The notes beneath the pieces are model-generated. The model ran no database searches and had not been told where the DNA came from. It saw nothing but the letters and a program-made list of their open reading frames with translations. A DNA stretch of 64,000 bases from Harmonia axyridis. Lineage: Eukaryota; Arthropoda; Insecta; Coleoptera; Coccinellidae. The stretch lies in NCBI RefSeq assembly GCF_914767665.1, contig NC_059504.1:4714501-4778500 (forward strand). The letters run 5' to 3'. How positions within the stretch are numbered: position 1 is the first letter of the stretch; every line of letters begins with the position of its first letter. Positions 1-12,172 of this stretch are shown here, one piece after another. Position numbers and translations under genes: made by a program.

Positions 1-918
1 TACATACTGAGATCAGGCACCTTGAGAGATTCTGGAGGAGTTGTTTCCTCCTTCTCTGTAAATTCTTCCTCATATGTTTTTACGTCTTCAATTATTCAAA
101 ATGAGTATTCGCTGGAGTATTCGGGAATGGTACCAAATGTTCAATATCGTTGGGCCGCTGTCGAAGTTACTTTCAGGCAAAGATACTTGCAAAAGAAAGA
201 TGTGTCGAAATTAACCTAGCAAGAAACTATCAGAAATGTGAGATAGCGATGCAATCTGATAGTCAGGCTGCGATTAAAGCACTGAGTTCATATATCATCG
301 ATTCTAAGGTGGTATTGGAGTGTCGAAGAAAACTCAAGGAAATAGGAAAGAATAACAAGGTATCTTTAGTCTGGGTTCCTTGTCACTCGGGAATTAGAGG
401 GAATGAAGAGGCCAATACACTTGTCAGAAAAGGAGCACTCCTTTCATCGTCCCAGATCTTTTCTGTGGCATAGACAAATGTTCCTACAAGAAAGTGTTTC
501 AGGAGAAGGAAAAAACTGAAAGAGAAATAATCTGGCGAAATCTTCCTGGTTTGGATCATTCCAAAAAGTTTCTTCAAAACATTGGCACTGAGAGATTCAA
601 GAAGTATCTGAATATCAGCAAAAATATACTCCCAGAGCATTGCTGCCTTAGGAAACACCTCATGGGTCTAACAGAAAACGACGAGTGCAGATTCTGTGGG
701 GAGGAGGAAGAAACTCCGGATCACCTGGTGACGGAATGCCTCGCCATCACTAGTCAATGCAAAATCTGCTTTGGACATGAAACTTTTAGAAGTGAGGAGG
801 TAGCCTTCTTGAAGCCATCCCAGATACTGGAGTTCATTAGAACTCTAGAACTGCAAAGCGAGCTGTAGATCACGTAATCGAGAGAATAGCTCTGATGGGG
901 GCACAATAGGCCAATAGG
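1..918 (+). pseudogene. 3' end of a non-LTR retrotransposon: RNase H plus C-terminal zinc-knuckle region
   Basis: A reading frame at 150-473 carries RNase H hallmarks: DSQAAIKAL and WVPCHSGIRGNEEAN, the latter close to the WVPGHSGIxGNExAD block of retrotransposon RNase H. A second frame at 494-868 holds CRFCGEEEETPDHLVTEC, the C-x2-C...H-x4-C finger found at the C-terminus of arthropod I/R1/LOA-type LINE polyproteins. The two frames are offset, and upstream sequence resembling (V)FQAEIFAIERCVE is split across frames, so the copy is frameshifted and dead. The LINE polyprotein would normally carry endonuclease and reverse transcriptase before this point; those lie outside the window or are lost. 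A second copy of the same 3' end is at 37680-38160, and the two align to about 918. RNase H assignment is firm; the exact clade is not. Confidence 0.8.
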
Positions 919-1894
919 TCAATTAGATCTAATCTTATCCACTGGTTACATACCAAAAATTCAATTTGCAATATCAAATTCAAGACAATTTATAACTATC
1001 AGTCTAATAAAGTTCTCCCCATGTATTGAATTGCCAATTAAGAAACAAAAAGACTTTATAATCAATTCCGGCTCACTATATTTCAAATCTTATGTGAAAA
1101 CCAATAGCAATATCAACAAATAGCAACAATTCAGAAAAATAATTCCAAGGGTTTGAACTGCAATTAACATTGCTATCATTTCAGAGAATATCTGGAGAAT
1201 GAAGATGAATTTTTTGTAAATGGGACCAATTCAGCATGAATGATTGATATGGATAGAATAATATATAAAAAAAAACAAATTCGATGGATCCTATCTCTCT
1301 TCCAAACCAACCTTTCAGCAATCCACGAACGTAGCATCCCCGCCACTGGAATATTTATTTGAGCCGAGCTGAATATAAACATACCGGCGGACAGTGGTGA
1401 CGAAAAAATAGCATACATATAATTTGAATTCTTTTATTTTATGCGGCAAGGAATAATAACGAATAACGCTGCGGCAGCCGCGAATAGTTGGGCAGAATTT
1501 ACGCCCATCCAAGAGACTCATCTCATTGTTCTCGATGAATATGCTAAGCGATCTCGAGGAATGCCGCCCGATTTCTCACTCGTAGATTTTCTTCCCTCGT
1601 TTCCAGTCAGCGTAGACTCTCACACAACTTTCTATCGGTCTGGAACGTCTGAACGATGATGTATAGAAGAGGAGGCGGTCTGGAAATGATCCAGAACGCT
1701 GTCTTCGTGAGATAGTTGGCTGGTCGAGTCAGGGATGAATATAATGAGGTCCCATGTATTTATAATGATAGAGAAACTAGGCAATATGATACTTGAAAAC
1801 AATGAAATAGTAATTTACGTAACAAGTCCGGAAAACAGGGTTTTTCTGGACGAATAGACAAAATTCCAGGACGAGCGTAAGCGAGAAAATCCAA
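919..1894. other. no recognisable gene
   Basis: AT-rich flank with no convincing ORF. A somewhat GC-richer stretch at 1310-1740 contains a 72-codon frame without recognisable motifs. A short hairpin (GTCCGGAAAA ... TTTTTCTGGAC) lies near 1827-1855. Confidence 0.5.
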
Positions 1895-2196
1895 GGTGTG
1901 GCAACTTTTGCTTTCCTAGTGTCATCGAATGTTTCACGTCGTTTGGCGCGCTTGAAGTTTGTTTTCTGAATTTCTGATATATTCAGGTATTTATCTCAAT
2001 ATATTTTGAGTTGAAACGAAACGTTGATTCGCCATGGGACAAGTGCGTTCTTTGTGGAGAAATTCGAAAATTGAGTGAAATATCGTATCACTGATATGTT
2101 TTCATTTCCGCGCGCTTCATGCCAAATTTGATAGTTCATGTTGGGGACGAAATTTGCTTTCTGAAAATGATATAAGCTCCCTCTATCTATCTTTAT
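1895..2196 (+). mobile_element. MITE family A, partial copy 1 (right half)
   Basis: About 300 bp match the right half of the element at 42238-42805: shared blocks include CTAGTGTCATCG, TTTGGCGCGCTTGAAG, TTTCCGCGCGCTTCATG and the end CTCCCTCTATCTATC. The left half is missing. It has no coding capacity. The copy runs directly into an LTR terminus, the same juxtaposition as at 31705-32165. Confidence 0.7.
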
Positions 2197-2316
2197 TATT
2201 CTGAGGTTCGAACGTATTTTTCCGATATTTCAATAAAAATGTTCAAATGAAATTCAACTATTACATATATTATATCAATTGGCACCCAACGTGGGGCGCT
2301 AGTGACTAGAACCATT
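2197..2316 (+). mobile_element. LTR terminus plus tRNA-Lys primer-binding site
   Basis: An 80-bp AT-rich stretch ending in TATCA is followed two bases later by TGGCACCCAACGTGGGGC (2280-2297). This differs at one base from TGGCGCCCAACGTGGGGC, the complement of the 3' end of tRNA-Lys, a common primer of gypsy-like elements. The block through GCTAGTGACTAGAACC is repeated at 32057-32165. No gag or pol follows, so this is a remnant or the edge of a non-autonomous element. Confidence 0.65.
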
Positions 2317-3237
2317 CTATGACAGTTCTATTTATGTTCATTACTCTGTCTGTTCGAAAGTATTAATCCGCTGTTTGTATAATTAAACTCAACCTAGTAA
2401 GGAAATGAGAGTTTATCACTTGAAACTAAGCAGTATTCAAGTTTTTCTGTCTTCAAAACCTCCCTCATACAAATTCTTCGTGCGCGACCACAATCTCTGA
2501 TTATGACTAGCAGCCTCGTCCATATACCTAGCCCATTCACGACTTCCCGAGATAATTAGCCTGAAAAATACTGTTCCAAACCGACCCATCATGCGAGGCC
2601 CATTTCTATTGGCCCGAGACGATATTCAAATGTATCAGATATTCCGGAGTTTGTGCCTTCTGTGGACGGTGGACCGGACCACCGGCGGGGCGCCACCAGC
2701 GCATTAATGACCATTCGATGTTGCTATAATTTATGGGTGCATGTTCTCTACGTGAGTGGGAAGGCAACTCTTGCACTTCTGTTCATATTATCGGCCCAAC
2801 GTTAGATAACGCCCTAATCACCGTCGACGTGCACCATGATGAAAATTTGTGTTCGATGGGTTGAGTCTTCAAAACCTCAGGGGGGGAGCGGAAATTATAC
2901 GTTGAATTTACCCCCATTCAGTTTATGGTAGTATACCACCATTAGTGTAATATTAATGATGTTTATTGAGATATTGAATGAGGAAACTCAATTGAGTTCT
3001 TCAGGTGAATCAGAAAAATCCTGAATACAAACCTCAACAACAAGATATGGCGAGAACCATTAATACATATGCATGTTTAATCCTAATGTACTGTTTCGAT
3101 AGGTATAGTTACTTAAAAAGAAGAAGACATCGTCAACCTCTAAGGCAAAATTATGTGAATATAACACAGACTAACACCTCTCCAAGACCTGTACTAAGAG
3201 AACATTATCAAGTCACAACTTAACCAGAGGCTTGTAA
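2317..3237. other. no recognisable gene; GC-elevated block at 2480-2880
   Basis: Unique-looking sequence. The middle is less AT-rich than its surroundings and lacks repeat similarity inside the window, so it could be regulatory. Nothing coding is supported. Confidence 0.4.
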
Positions 3238-3377
3238 CGTTTTCGTCGACAGCCGCGTTTCAACGATTCTATTCAACCAATAGCGATCCCAGCAATTGCG
3301 TAGTTCCGCCCAGCTACAGAATTGCTAGAATGCCATTGGTTAGATGAAGTCGTCGAAACGTGGCGGTCGACGGAAAC
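3238..3377. repeat. 140-bp imperfect palindrome (MITE-like)
   Basis: Left arm 3238-3304 and right arm 3311-3377 are inverted copies: TTTCGTCGACAGCCGCGTTT pairs with the reverse complement of AAACGTGGCGGTCGACGGAA. Matching CAACCAATAG / CATTGGTTAG and AGCAATTG / CAGAATTGCT blocks run to a centre of about 6 bp (CCGCCC). Each arm holds a CCAAT box. No gene is encoded. Confidence 0.7.
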
Positions 3378-3639
3378 TGTCCGAGTAAAACGTATCTTTA
3401 GATATCAATGGTCTTTTCTATGAGCAAATGCCTTTGAAAATGAATCAGCGACCAATCAAGTACTTCAAAGATCTAGAAAATGTTGTTTGGTGTTGAAGAA
3501 TCTGAAATAAAAACTGAATAAAGAGCATATTCTTTTTATTTCAAGATGAAATGAAAAATTTCCAAACATTTTTTATACTTGATATGATAAAGAATATCCA
3601 TCAAGTAATCATTTGTTTGAGGTCTGAAAAAAAATGCTG

Positions 3640-3790
3640 GAAACCAGATCTGTATATTAAACTGGGTGGTCAAGCAGTCTGAAGCGCAATTCCTTAAATG
3701 TGACCATGGTTTTCATAGATTGCTGCAAGGAGCATTAGCAACACACGAAACTCATTTCTATCTACATTTCAAACAACAAAAAATGTATCT
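3640..3790 (-). pseudogene. mariner transposase remnant
   Basis: On the minus strand, broken frames read NAPCSNL, then a KPWS/KTMV-like stretch, then LRFRLLDHPV. These are degenerate versions of the catalytic-domain run QDNAPCxKSMKTMVKLNELxFELLDHPP. The same family is better preserved at 20565-20890. Only about 50 codons survive, with frameshifts. Confidence 0.55.
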
Positions 3791-3954
3791 GTTACTTAAC
3801 CTTCACTATTTCCATACAGATTTAACTTCCAGAATATTGACAAGCATCTTTTAAATCTTGGCACTAACCATAATGGCCCTGATGGTGGTTCCATCTGTGC
3901 ACCAAGCTTATTGAGTGACGTTTTACGAATATTTCATAGGTGAGTTCAGCTCTC

Positions 3955-4500
3955 AGAGTAATAAACATAGATAAAGGGAGCATATGTCATTTTCAGTAAG
4001 AGAATTTTGTCCCCAACATGAACTATCAAATTTGACATAAGGTGCGCGGAAATGAAAACATATCAGTGATACGATATTTCACTCAATTCGCGAGTTTCTC
4101 CATAAAGAACGTAATTCGTATGTCCCATAGTGAATCAACGTTCATATGAACTCAAAATATATTGAAATGAATACCTAAATATATCAAAAATTCAGAAAAC
4201 AAACATCAAGCAGGCCAAACGACGTGAAACAACGGATGACACTAGGAGAGCAAAAGTTGCCAAACCTTGGATTTCAGCAGATGGATACAGAAAATAATAA
4301 ATATTCAGCATATTCTAAATTCGACAATTAGGAAAAATATCACTCGAATAAATATATTTCATTCAATATACTATACATTCATAACGATATAGTAAAAATG
4401 TGGATTTGAAAATATGTCACAATCCGACAGCGTAATCTAACCATGTTGGGGACATGTAAAAATTGCGTATACTCCCTCTATCTTTGTTTATCACTCTATG
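3955..4500 (-). mobile_element. MITE family A, full-length copy 2
   Basis: About 546 bp bounded by inverted ends: AGAGTAATAAACATAGATAA at the left and CTCCCTCTATCTTTGTTTAT CACTCTATG at the right. The interior is colinear, in reverse orientation, with 42238-42805 and 47268-47860. There is no ORF, so it must be mobilised in trans; the superfamily cannot be decided from the ends alone. Confidence 0.75.
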
Positions 4501-5337
4501 GTAAAAACGAACTGGATCTAACACACAAATTTTGAATTTTAATGAGCTAATTGAGGTAATTTTCACAAGAGTCCGGTAATTCGAATATATTTTTCATAAG
4601 CTCGAAAACATTTTTCCGGTAATTGATTTTTAAACTCGTACCAACGATTGAAATGTCAATCATCGCGGCATTTGAGAACATAAAAAGCAGGAAAAATCAT
4701 TCTCGATTCTCATGACATAACTGAACGCTGCTGGTAACGGTGTTTTTATGGTCGAATTGCTTCAATAAAGTTACTTCAGTTTTTATATTCGGAACACAAG
4801 AGAAATGATACCGCCAGGAATCCATATGGGTATAACATAATAGAATTAACATTAAAAATGCGTTTCCACAATAGGCACCTTATAGCGATAAGCTAAAATA
4901 ATGACGCTATGATAGATCAATTCACCTCAACGGAACAATTTCGAAATAATAGAATTCGCCATTTAAGCATCACAATGCTCATTGCTGATATCATATTGAT
5001 TCATTTCGAAATGACTGCATATAATCATAATGCTTAATAAGGTATTTCAATTAGGAGCAAAACAATAAAGGGGGCAGCTATTCGCATAAAAACAGAGAGT
5101 TTCAGCTGAACGTTCATATTGAACACCTGGTTAACTTGGTCCTATATGGTGAGATGAAGGATTAATACGTATCTCTATTTTTTATTCAATGTTTATAGTT
5201 TTGTTGCTTCGGGCTCTTTCTAATTCAGGGTCTATTCTTGTTGAATTTTAGGACGCATACAGGGTGGTCCAGATTTATAATTCTATTATTATTTCTTTCA
5301 TTGTTTCAATTTCTAGGTGTTCAAGTCTAGATAATGA
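4501..5337. other. no recognisable gene
   Basis: AT-rich. An isolated TACAGGGTGG motif at about 5262 resembles one end of small TA-flanked MITEs but no partner end was found. Confidence 0.4.
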
Positions 5338-6279
5338 ATGGTGTTTTTTTTAGAGCTATAGAACTTTAATTAATTGCAATAAAACAACGATGGATCATTC
5401 GATTGACATGAATTTTATTTATCCGCAAGATAATCTTGTGGCATTACATTTTAAATATGATTTCTGGCATATGACCGCCACGGCTGGCTCGGATGTAGTT
5501 CAATCTGGACGTCCAATTCTCGATGACTTTTTCCAACATTTGTGGCCGTATATCGGCAATAACACGGCGAATGTTGTCTTCCAAATGGTCAAGGGTTTGT
5601 GGCTTATCCGCATAGACCAATGACTTTACATAGCCCCACAGAAAGTAGTCTAGCGGTGTTAAATCACAAGATTTTGGAGGCCAAATCACAGGTCCAAAAC
5701 GTGAAATTAGGCGGTCACCAAACGTGTCTTTCAATAAATCGATTGTGGCACGAGCTGTGTGACATGTTGCGCCGTCTTGTTGGAACCACAGCTCCTGGAC
5801 ATTATGACTGTTCAATTTAGGAATGAAAAAGTTAGTAATCATGGCTCTATACCGATCACCATTGACTGTAACGTTCTGGCCATCGTCGTTTTTGAAGAAG
5901 TACGGACCAATGATTCCACCAACCCATAAAGCGCACCAAACAGTCAGTATTTCTGGATGTAACGGTGTTTCGACATACACTTGAGGATTAGCTTCACTCC
6001 AAATGCAGCAGTTTTGTTTGTTGACGTAGCCATTCAAACAGAAGTGCGCTTCATCGCTAAGCAAAATAAAATGGACGTAGTGCGCGATACGTATTCCGCA
6101 CAGAACCATTATTTTCGAAATGAAATTGCACTATTTGCAAGCGTTGTTCAGGCGTGATTCTATTCATGATGAATTGCCAAACCAAACTGAGAATAAATCA
6201 CTTGACAACTGTTAAATCGGTCGTCATCTTGAATAGAAATGCCAACTTAAAGTTATATACCTCGAAAAAAAACACCCGT
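5338..6279 (-). mobile_element. DD41D (rosa-like) mariner, defective copy 1
   Basis: The ends match the family's roughly 30-bp terminal inverted repeats: GTGTTTTTTTTAGAGCTATA on the left and the complement of TATAACTTTAAGT... CGAGG...GGGTG on the right, followed by TA. The 3' terminus and transposase are on the minus strand. The family is seen five more times in the window. At about 940 bp it is shorter than an intact mariner because of an internal deletion. Confidence 0.85.
5444..6167 (-). pseudogene. mariner DD41D transposase, internally deleted
   Basis: The frame opens at 6167 (MNRITPEQRLQIVQF) with the start of the N-terminal helix-turn-helix and runs to ...RALRPFYF. It then jumps across a deletion and frameshift into the catalytic core (SDEAHFCLNGYVNKQN). 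The triad is visible: D in LSDEAHF, D in WFQQDGATCHTA and D in DLTPLDYFLWG. There are 41 residues between the last two, which defines DD41D. The core then reads intact to the natural end GGHMPEIIFKM. Most of the DNA-binding domain is gone, so this copy cannot make active transposase. The deletion join is identical in the 44.8- and 55.3-kb copies. Confidence 0.85.
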
Positions 6280-7276
6280 TATAATATAATATAATAGATT
6301 TTCGGAAAAAGGAAAAGGATCATCCCATCCCTATATCTAGGCCACTGGATAATTTTGGCATGAACTATCTACTTCATTTATATTACTCAGACTTCAATCC
6401 CTGAAAATTAAAACAATGAATGAAATTATAACAGAAAAATAAATCAAAACCTGATTTTTTTTAAACTTCTAATTCTAAATCAATTAATTTGATAGATGCA
6501 AGTCTCCAAGAAATGTTTTGTTCAAATGATAATTTATGTCATTCTCGAATTCGAAATTTCAGATGTATTACTTTCGCACATTAAATATGCCATCTACGGT
6601 AAATTTATTGTTGGTTTTATTGGACTTCGAACAATCAATAGTTTTCACTTACAAAATTTGAATATAATTCGTGTAATTTATGTCATTATAATTTAATTGA
6701 CGTCATAAAAACATGGATACCATGGAACTGAATATCGAAAAATTATTAATTCACCTTATAATTGCCTTTTATTACAATACACTTCAATTAAGATTCAATA
6801 AAAGAAGTTTTAACGGTAATAGGTCAAAGAAAAAACATATGTTGATTTCGTGGCCCAGTAATATACAGACTTTAATAGTCATCGTTATCGATATATTATT
6901 GCTTATACAACATTTATGGATGAACAATTGGGTACTTGTTATTACCACCTTTACTATACTGCTGAACACTATTTTTCAAGGTCGAGGTATTTGATGTATT
7001 CGTATGTTGTTATTGACATTTAATGTATGAAATATAATTCTTTCCAAGAGGTGTTCCCATTCTTCAACGAATTATCAAATACATTTTCTATGAATTCTGA
7101 TCAATTAAGTGTGAATAATCTTAATGATGAAGGTAGACATTGCATTTCAGTACAATTAAAAAATTGTCGTTAAAATTTTGTATTCTTATCAGCAGGAGCA
7201 TATGTGGCAGAAAAATAGGCCAGCAGAACATTACCACACTCTACATTATACACTATACACAAGGACAAACCCATAT
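6280..7276. other. no recognisable gene
   Basis: Very AT-rich sequence. ORFs of 66 and 93 codons (6496-6696, 6713-6994) are hydrophobic, low-complexity readings of AT-rich DNA and show no motif. Confidence 0.45.
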
Positions 7277-7872
7277 ACAGGATGTTTCATAAAAAGACGT
7301 TGCGAACGCTTTAATTTCGATATACAGTTTGATTTTTTTGTTTATTTTATTTTTCTCATGGCACCTTCCCTTCACAATTTGGCATAGATATTCCATTTGA
7401 AGTTTTCATCATGTGATTTGCTATTTTCGAATGCAAATCTATAGAGTGATATTTTTTCTGGAAAAGTGCTCACTTCTTTCTTCATTTTCTCTTTGGTGGA
7501 CCACTGGTAGTTTAGAAAAATATAAAAAGAAACTAGTCCAGAACTACACTATTTCTTGAAGTTTTGTCGTATCTGCTAAAGATATCGAGAAAAAAAATTG
7601 AAACAATTCTTTTGTAATTCTGAAGAAAATCCAAATCATTATAAAGATATAGTAAGGCGGGATTAATAAATAATTCAAAATTTTGGTACGTATTACCTAA
7701 TCTTTAGCTGAGGTTTCAATAAATTGGTATAATCAGAATAAAAGAGTAGGACTGCAAGAAACCTCCAGTATCCCTAAAACAAAGTATTTGCAAGTATATA
7801 TTGATAGTTTCTTCTTAAAATTATCCAAGGAATCTCTCATTTTTTTTTGTACCTCCAATTTGAAACACCCTG
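7277..7872. mobile_element. TA-flanked MITE, CAGGRTGTTTCA ends
   Basis: The left end TA-CAGGATGTTTCATAA and right end TTTGAAACACCCTG-TA are inverted copies flanked by TA on both sides, giving a 596-bp non-coding element. The TA target duplication and CAGGGTG-type terminus fit Tc1/mariner-type MITEs. Terminal match is about 13 bp. Confidence 0.55.
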
Positions 7873-9274
7873 TATACTTCACCTCGATCACGGTGAGGAC
7901 TCGGAATTCCAATAATTAGAAAATAAAATAATTTATTTTATTGAAATAGACTTCTATTTGTTCATAAGGAAACAGAGTTGCTGCTGACTCATGGTGTTTC
8001 CTTCGAGCAACTCAATATTTTTGTTAAATCAAAGACATAATTATAGAATAAATTCTATTACGAGTGGAATTTTATTAGATTATTTCTCAAACTGAATGAA
8101 AGATAAAGAATCTGAAATTGGATAGAGTTATCTTTATTAGATGTTGAATTTTTACATACACATCTGAAAACACTGAACTTGACTGGCCAATCAGTGAAGT
8201 TTGTATTATCTATAATACGAATTTGACTGAAGCTTCTGATTGGTTCATTTAGGTAACAAAAGCGTAAAATAGACAAATATATGCGAATATATTCGAAAAA
8301 AATATCAAACTACTACTCGAATTTGTATATTTCATAAATTCCGAACTCCTCTCGCTATACGTTGATCATACAAATAAAAGCCCTCCTTGATATTCCACTC
8401 CTCATCTGACTTCATGACGTATGCACTCGAACGAAATCATTCATGTCATAATTTGTACCGGTTTTTACCACCGGAGCACAGACTTTTTATGAATTAATCG
8501 TCATCGAAATATAAATTCTTCTGACGTCAAAAAAGATCATAACATACGTCGGAGACGCATATCCTAAACGAATACTTTTTCATGGAGGCCGATAAGATCG
8601 TCAAATTAGTATTAAAGGGACCTCCACGTCTCCGCTATGCAGTTACTTAAGTCTTCTTCACACGTTAATGTGTTTAAATAATCTTTTGTCCATCTCGGAT
8701 GGCCAAAAAAGGCATATCTATTTCTGTGGTTCTGGCTCTGGCGGGGATGTTAGCTGCAGTCGTCGCTTTGTTGCAACGTCTGATATTTCAGTGACATGGC
8801 CATGCCACAACTTGACAGGTTTATTGCGTCGACTGGACATCATTTAAATTCGACCGTTGTGTCATCTCTCCTGCTCATTCAATTTTAAATTCCTGCTTGA
8901 CGGTCTTTTGTTGCTCGTACGAACGGTTTTCACTTCACTTATATTCATATTTGACAATTTCGGTATATTCCTGTTATCTTTCTTTATATCGTCTTCATTT
9001 CTACATTGTGTATTTTTGATTAATTCGACAATAGTAGGTACCTATATTTTGCATCAATCCAGTGGCGGCGTCAGCTTTTATAAACAGGGGAGCCTGTTTT
9101 TTTTGCGGCGCTAAGATAAATCGAAATAATACGCGAAAATTATAGTTCTTCTGATCTTGTAATTATTTTAGCCTTTATATGTCAAATTTTAGGGGAGAGG
9201 AAACATGATGAGATTTCAATTCTTTGGCTTGAGCATAGAAGAGAAGGCAGCCTCAAGAAAATCATCGATTTTTC
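7873..9274. other. no recognisable gene
   Basis: 8380-8830 is less AT-rich and repeat-free. A single hAT-MITE-like end (CAGTGGCGGCGTCAGC) is at 9060 without a matching partner. ORFs here show no motifs. Confidence 0.4.
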
Positions 9275-9860
9275 TTCAAAATTTCTGTTTATAACCAATA
9301 ATTTCTGAAATAAGGTACTTATCGCCCAAGTTCAAGCATTTTCGTGATGAACGTTATCATTTCAATTTGAAAAAATGTTTTAAACCCCCCATGATTGAAT
9401 TTTTGGCTGAAAATTCTCGACAAAAAAATTTTCAGGTGAGAACGGAATTTGGCCTATTAGCGATCGTCATTTCTAACACCGCTCACCGATTTTTTGTAGA
9501 ATTCACAGTTCAAGAAAAAACTTAACTCGAAATTCGGGAAAAAATCAGTAAAAATTGAATTTCAATACAAGAATCGTATTTCTTCTAAAATAGTGGCCAC
9601 AGCCTTCTTGAAAATAATTGTTTGTCATAGATCGAGCCTCGATCTAAAACTTATTGAAGTTTCAATTCCATATCTTGCCTGCAGAAGAGTTGTCTTTATC
9701 GAGAATATAATAATTTTTTTTTTGAGAATTTCAGTTTACAGGTCATAATTTCTGAAATGAAGAACAAATCGCTAAACTACAGGCATTTTTGCGATCTACT
9801 TAATCGTATTAATCTGAAAAATCGTTTGAACTCTGTGAGAACTTTTAATTTTTCATAAAA
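9275..9860 (+). repeat. diverged direct duplication (9275-9420 and 9715-9860)
   Basis: Both segments carry the series TTTCTG...ATAATTTCTGAAAT, GGCATTTT/AAGCATTTT with CG, a TGAAAAAT-GTTT(A/G)AA motif and a TTTTAATTTT-like end, in the same order about 440 bp apart. The second segment abuts the tandem array that follows. They are non-coding and clearly diverged. Confidence 0.4.
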
Positions 9861-9870
9861 AAAAATTTCT

Positions 9871-12172
9871 TCAAGAAAAATATGATGTAGTTGGATTTCA
9901 AAGAGTTGTCATTAAGATCTAGACCATACAATGACAGAAAATTGACCTAGAAGGCCATCTACTACGAAGTAGGTATAATAAAACACTTTTCTCCAGCCTC
10001 AACATGTACAAAAGAGAATATGATAAATCATTTTCATTCATCCATATGAATGAATTTCGTTACAGAACTTCAATAAGCCTGCGAATAAGGTTAACAACGA
10101 CTCTTCGCACTATACCAAGAAAACATTATGATCGTTTTTAGAAAATGATACAAAACCCGATGATAATAATGTTAACGATCATCTCGATGTCTTCAAGTTC
10201 CGCATATGAGATTGAACACCTGGACAGATAAAATGGCACAACAACAGAGATCGAGAAACTCTAATAATTCTCATCTGTTAATTAAACAAAGTGACCATAA
10301 TCGTATGTAACGTTATGAAATAAAATATGTCCCCGTCCTCTCCTTTTCGGTACAAGAATTAAACGTCTCTCGAAGAAAAGAAATAAAAAGAGATAATTGA
10401 TCTAACGGCGTTAAATCCAGACACCTTGGTGGCTGCCGAATATTTCAATTATTAGTTCACACATTATCACTTCGTTGATTATTCGTGTGGAATTGAAACT
10501 TTTGAGGATTTTTACAGTTTTATAAGAAATTTATATATCAGGTTATATATTATTCGAAAGGGAGAAAAAAATCAATTTATTTTGTTTAATTTTTATGGTT
10601 TACATTTAAAAAAAAACACAAGTTGCTATTATAACTTCAAAACTGATTGCTATAAAGAACAAATTATAGCAAGAATGGATTTCACTGAAAAAAGTACCTG
10701 CAAAATGTTTTTGTTTCATGTTGTAAAAAGAAGTAATAAATAAGTAAATAAAGAAAAAAATTCCTCAAGAAAAATATGATGTAGTTGGATTTGAAAAAGT
10801 TGTCATCAAGATCTTGACCACTCAATGACAGAAAATTGATCTAGAAGGCCATCTACTACGAAGTAGGTATAATAAAACACTTTTCTTCAGCCTCAACATG
10901 TACAAAAGAGAATATGATAAATCATTTTCATTCATCCATATGAATGAATTTCGTTACAGAACTTCAATAAACCTGCGAATAATGTTAACAACGACTCTTT
11001 GCACTGTACCAAGAAAACATTATGATCGTTTTTAGAAATGATACAAATCCCGATGATAATAAAGTTAACGATCATCTCGATGTCCTCAAGTTCCGCATAT
11101 GAGATTGAACACCTGGACAGATAAAATGGCACAACACAGACACAGATCGAGAAACTCTAATAATTCTCATCTGTTGATTAAACAAAGTGACCATAATCGT
11201 ATGTAACGTTATGAAATAAAATATGTCCCCGTCCTCTCCTTTTCGGTACAAGAATTAAACATCTCTCGAAGAAAAAAAATAAAAAGAGATAATTGATCTA
11301 ACGGCGTTAAATCCAGACACCTTGGTGGCTGCCGAATATTTCAATTATTAGTTCACAGATTATCACTTCGTTGATTATTCGTGTGAAATTGAAACTTTGT
11401 ATGATTTTTACAGTTTGATAAGAAATTTATATATCAGGTTATATATTAGATATTCGAAAAGTAGAAAAAATCAATTTATTTTGTTTAATTTTTATGGTTT
11501 ACATTTAAAAAAAACACAAGTTGCTATTATAACTTCAAAACTGATTGCTATAAAGAACAAATTATAACACGAATGGATTTCACTGAAAAAAGTACCTGCA
11601 GAATGTTTTTGTTTCATGTTGTAATAAATAAGTAAATAAAGAAAAAAATTCCTCAAGAAAAATATGATGTAGTTGGATTTCAAAAAGTTGTCATCAAGAT
11701 GTAGACCACTCGATGACAGAAAATTGATCTAGAAGGCCATCTACTACGAAGTAGGTATAATAAAGCACTTTTCTTCAGCCTCAACATGTACAAAAGATAA
11801 TATGATAAATCATTTTCATTCATCCATATGAATGAATTTCGTTACAGAACTTCAATAAACCTGCGAATAAGGTTAACAACGACTCTTTGCACTATACCAA
11901 GAAAACATTATGATCGTTTTTAGAAAATGATACAAAACCCGATGATAATAAAGTTAACGATCATCTCGATGTCCTCAAGTTCCGCATATGAACACCTGGA
12001 CAGATAAAATGGCACAACACAGATCGAGAAACTCCAATAATTCTCATCTGTTAATTAAACAAAGTGGCCATAATCGTATGTAACGTTATGAAATAAAATA
12101 TGTCCCCGTCCTCTCCTTTTCGGTACAAGAATTAAACGTCTCTCTGCGAAGAAAAGAAATAAAAAGAGATAA
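9871..12172 (+). repeat. tandem repeat, about 890-bp period, 2.6 copies
   Basis: The marker TCAAGAAAAATATGATGTAG recurs at 9871, 10765 and 11653, giving periods of 894 and 888 bp. The third unit stops near 12172 inside AAAAAGAGATAA. The units differ by scattered substitutions and small indels, so they are recent. Each full unit carries GATCTAACGGCGTTAAATCC AGACACCTTGG; its complement reads PPRCLDLTPLDQL, resembling the third-Asp block of mariner transposase (SCDLTPLDYF). No ORF spans a unit. Confidence 0.85.

Noticed and set aside
5390..5820. Plus-strand ORFs opposite mariner copy 1, and equivalents at 45231-45649, 48912-49097, 55375-55608 and 62384-62946
   Set aside because: Antisense shadows of the transposase, recurring in every mariner copy for that reason.
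6713..6994. 93-codon ORF with transmembrane-like segments
   Set aside because: AT-rich low-complexity translation, overlapped by a similar minus-strand frame.
9060..9115. CAGTGGCGGCGTCAGC as a hAT MITE
   Set aside because: Only one end found; no inverted partner or 8-bp duplication could be placed.
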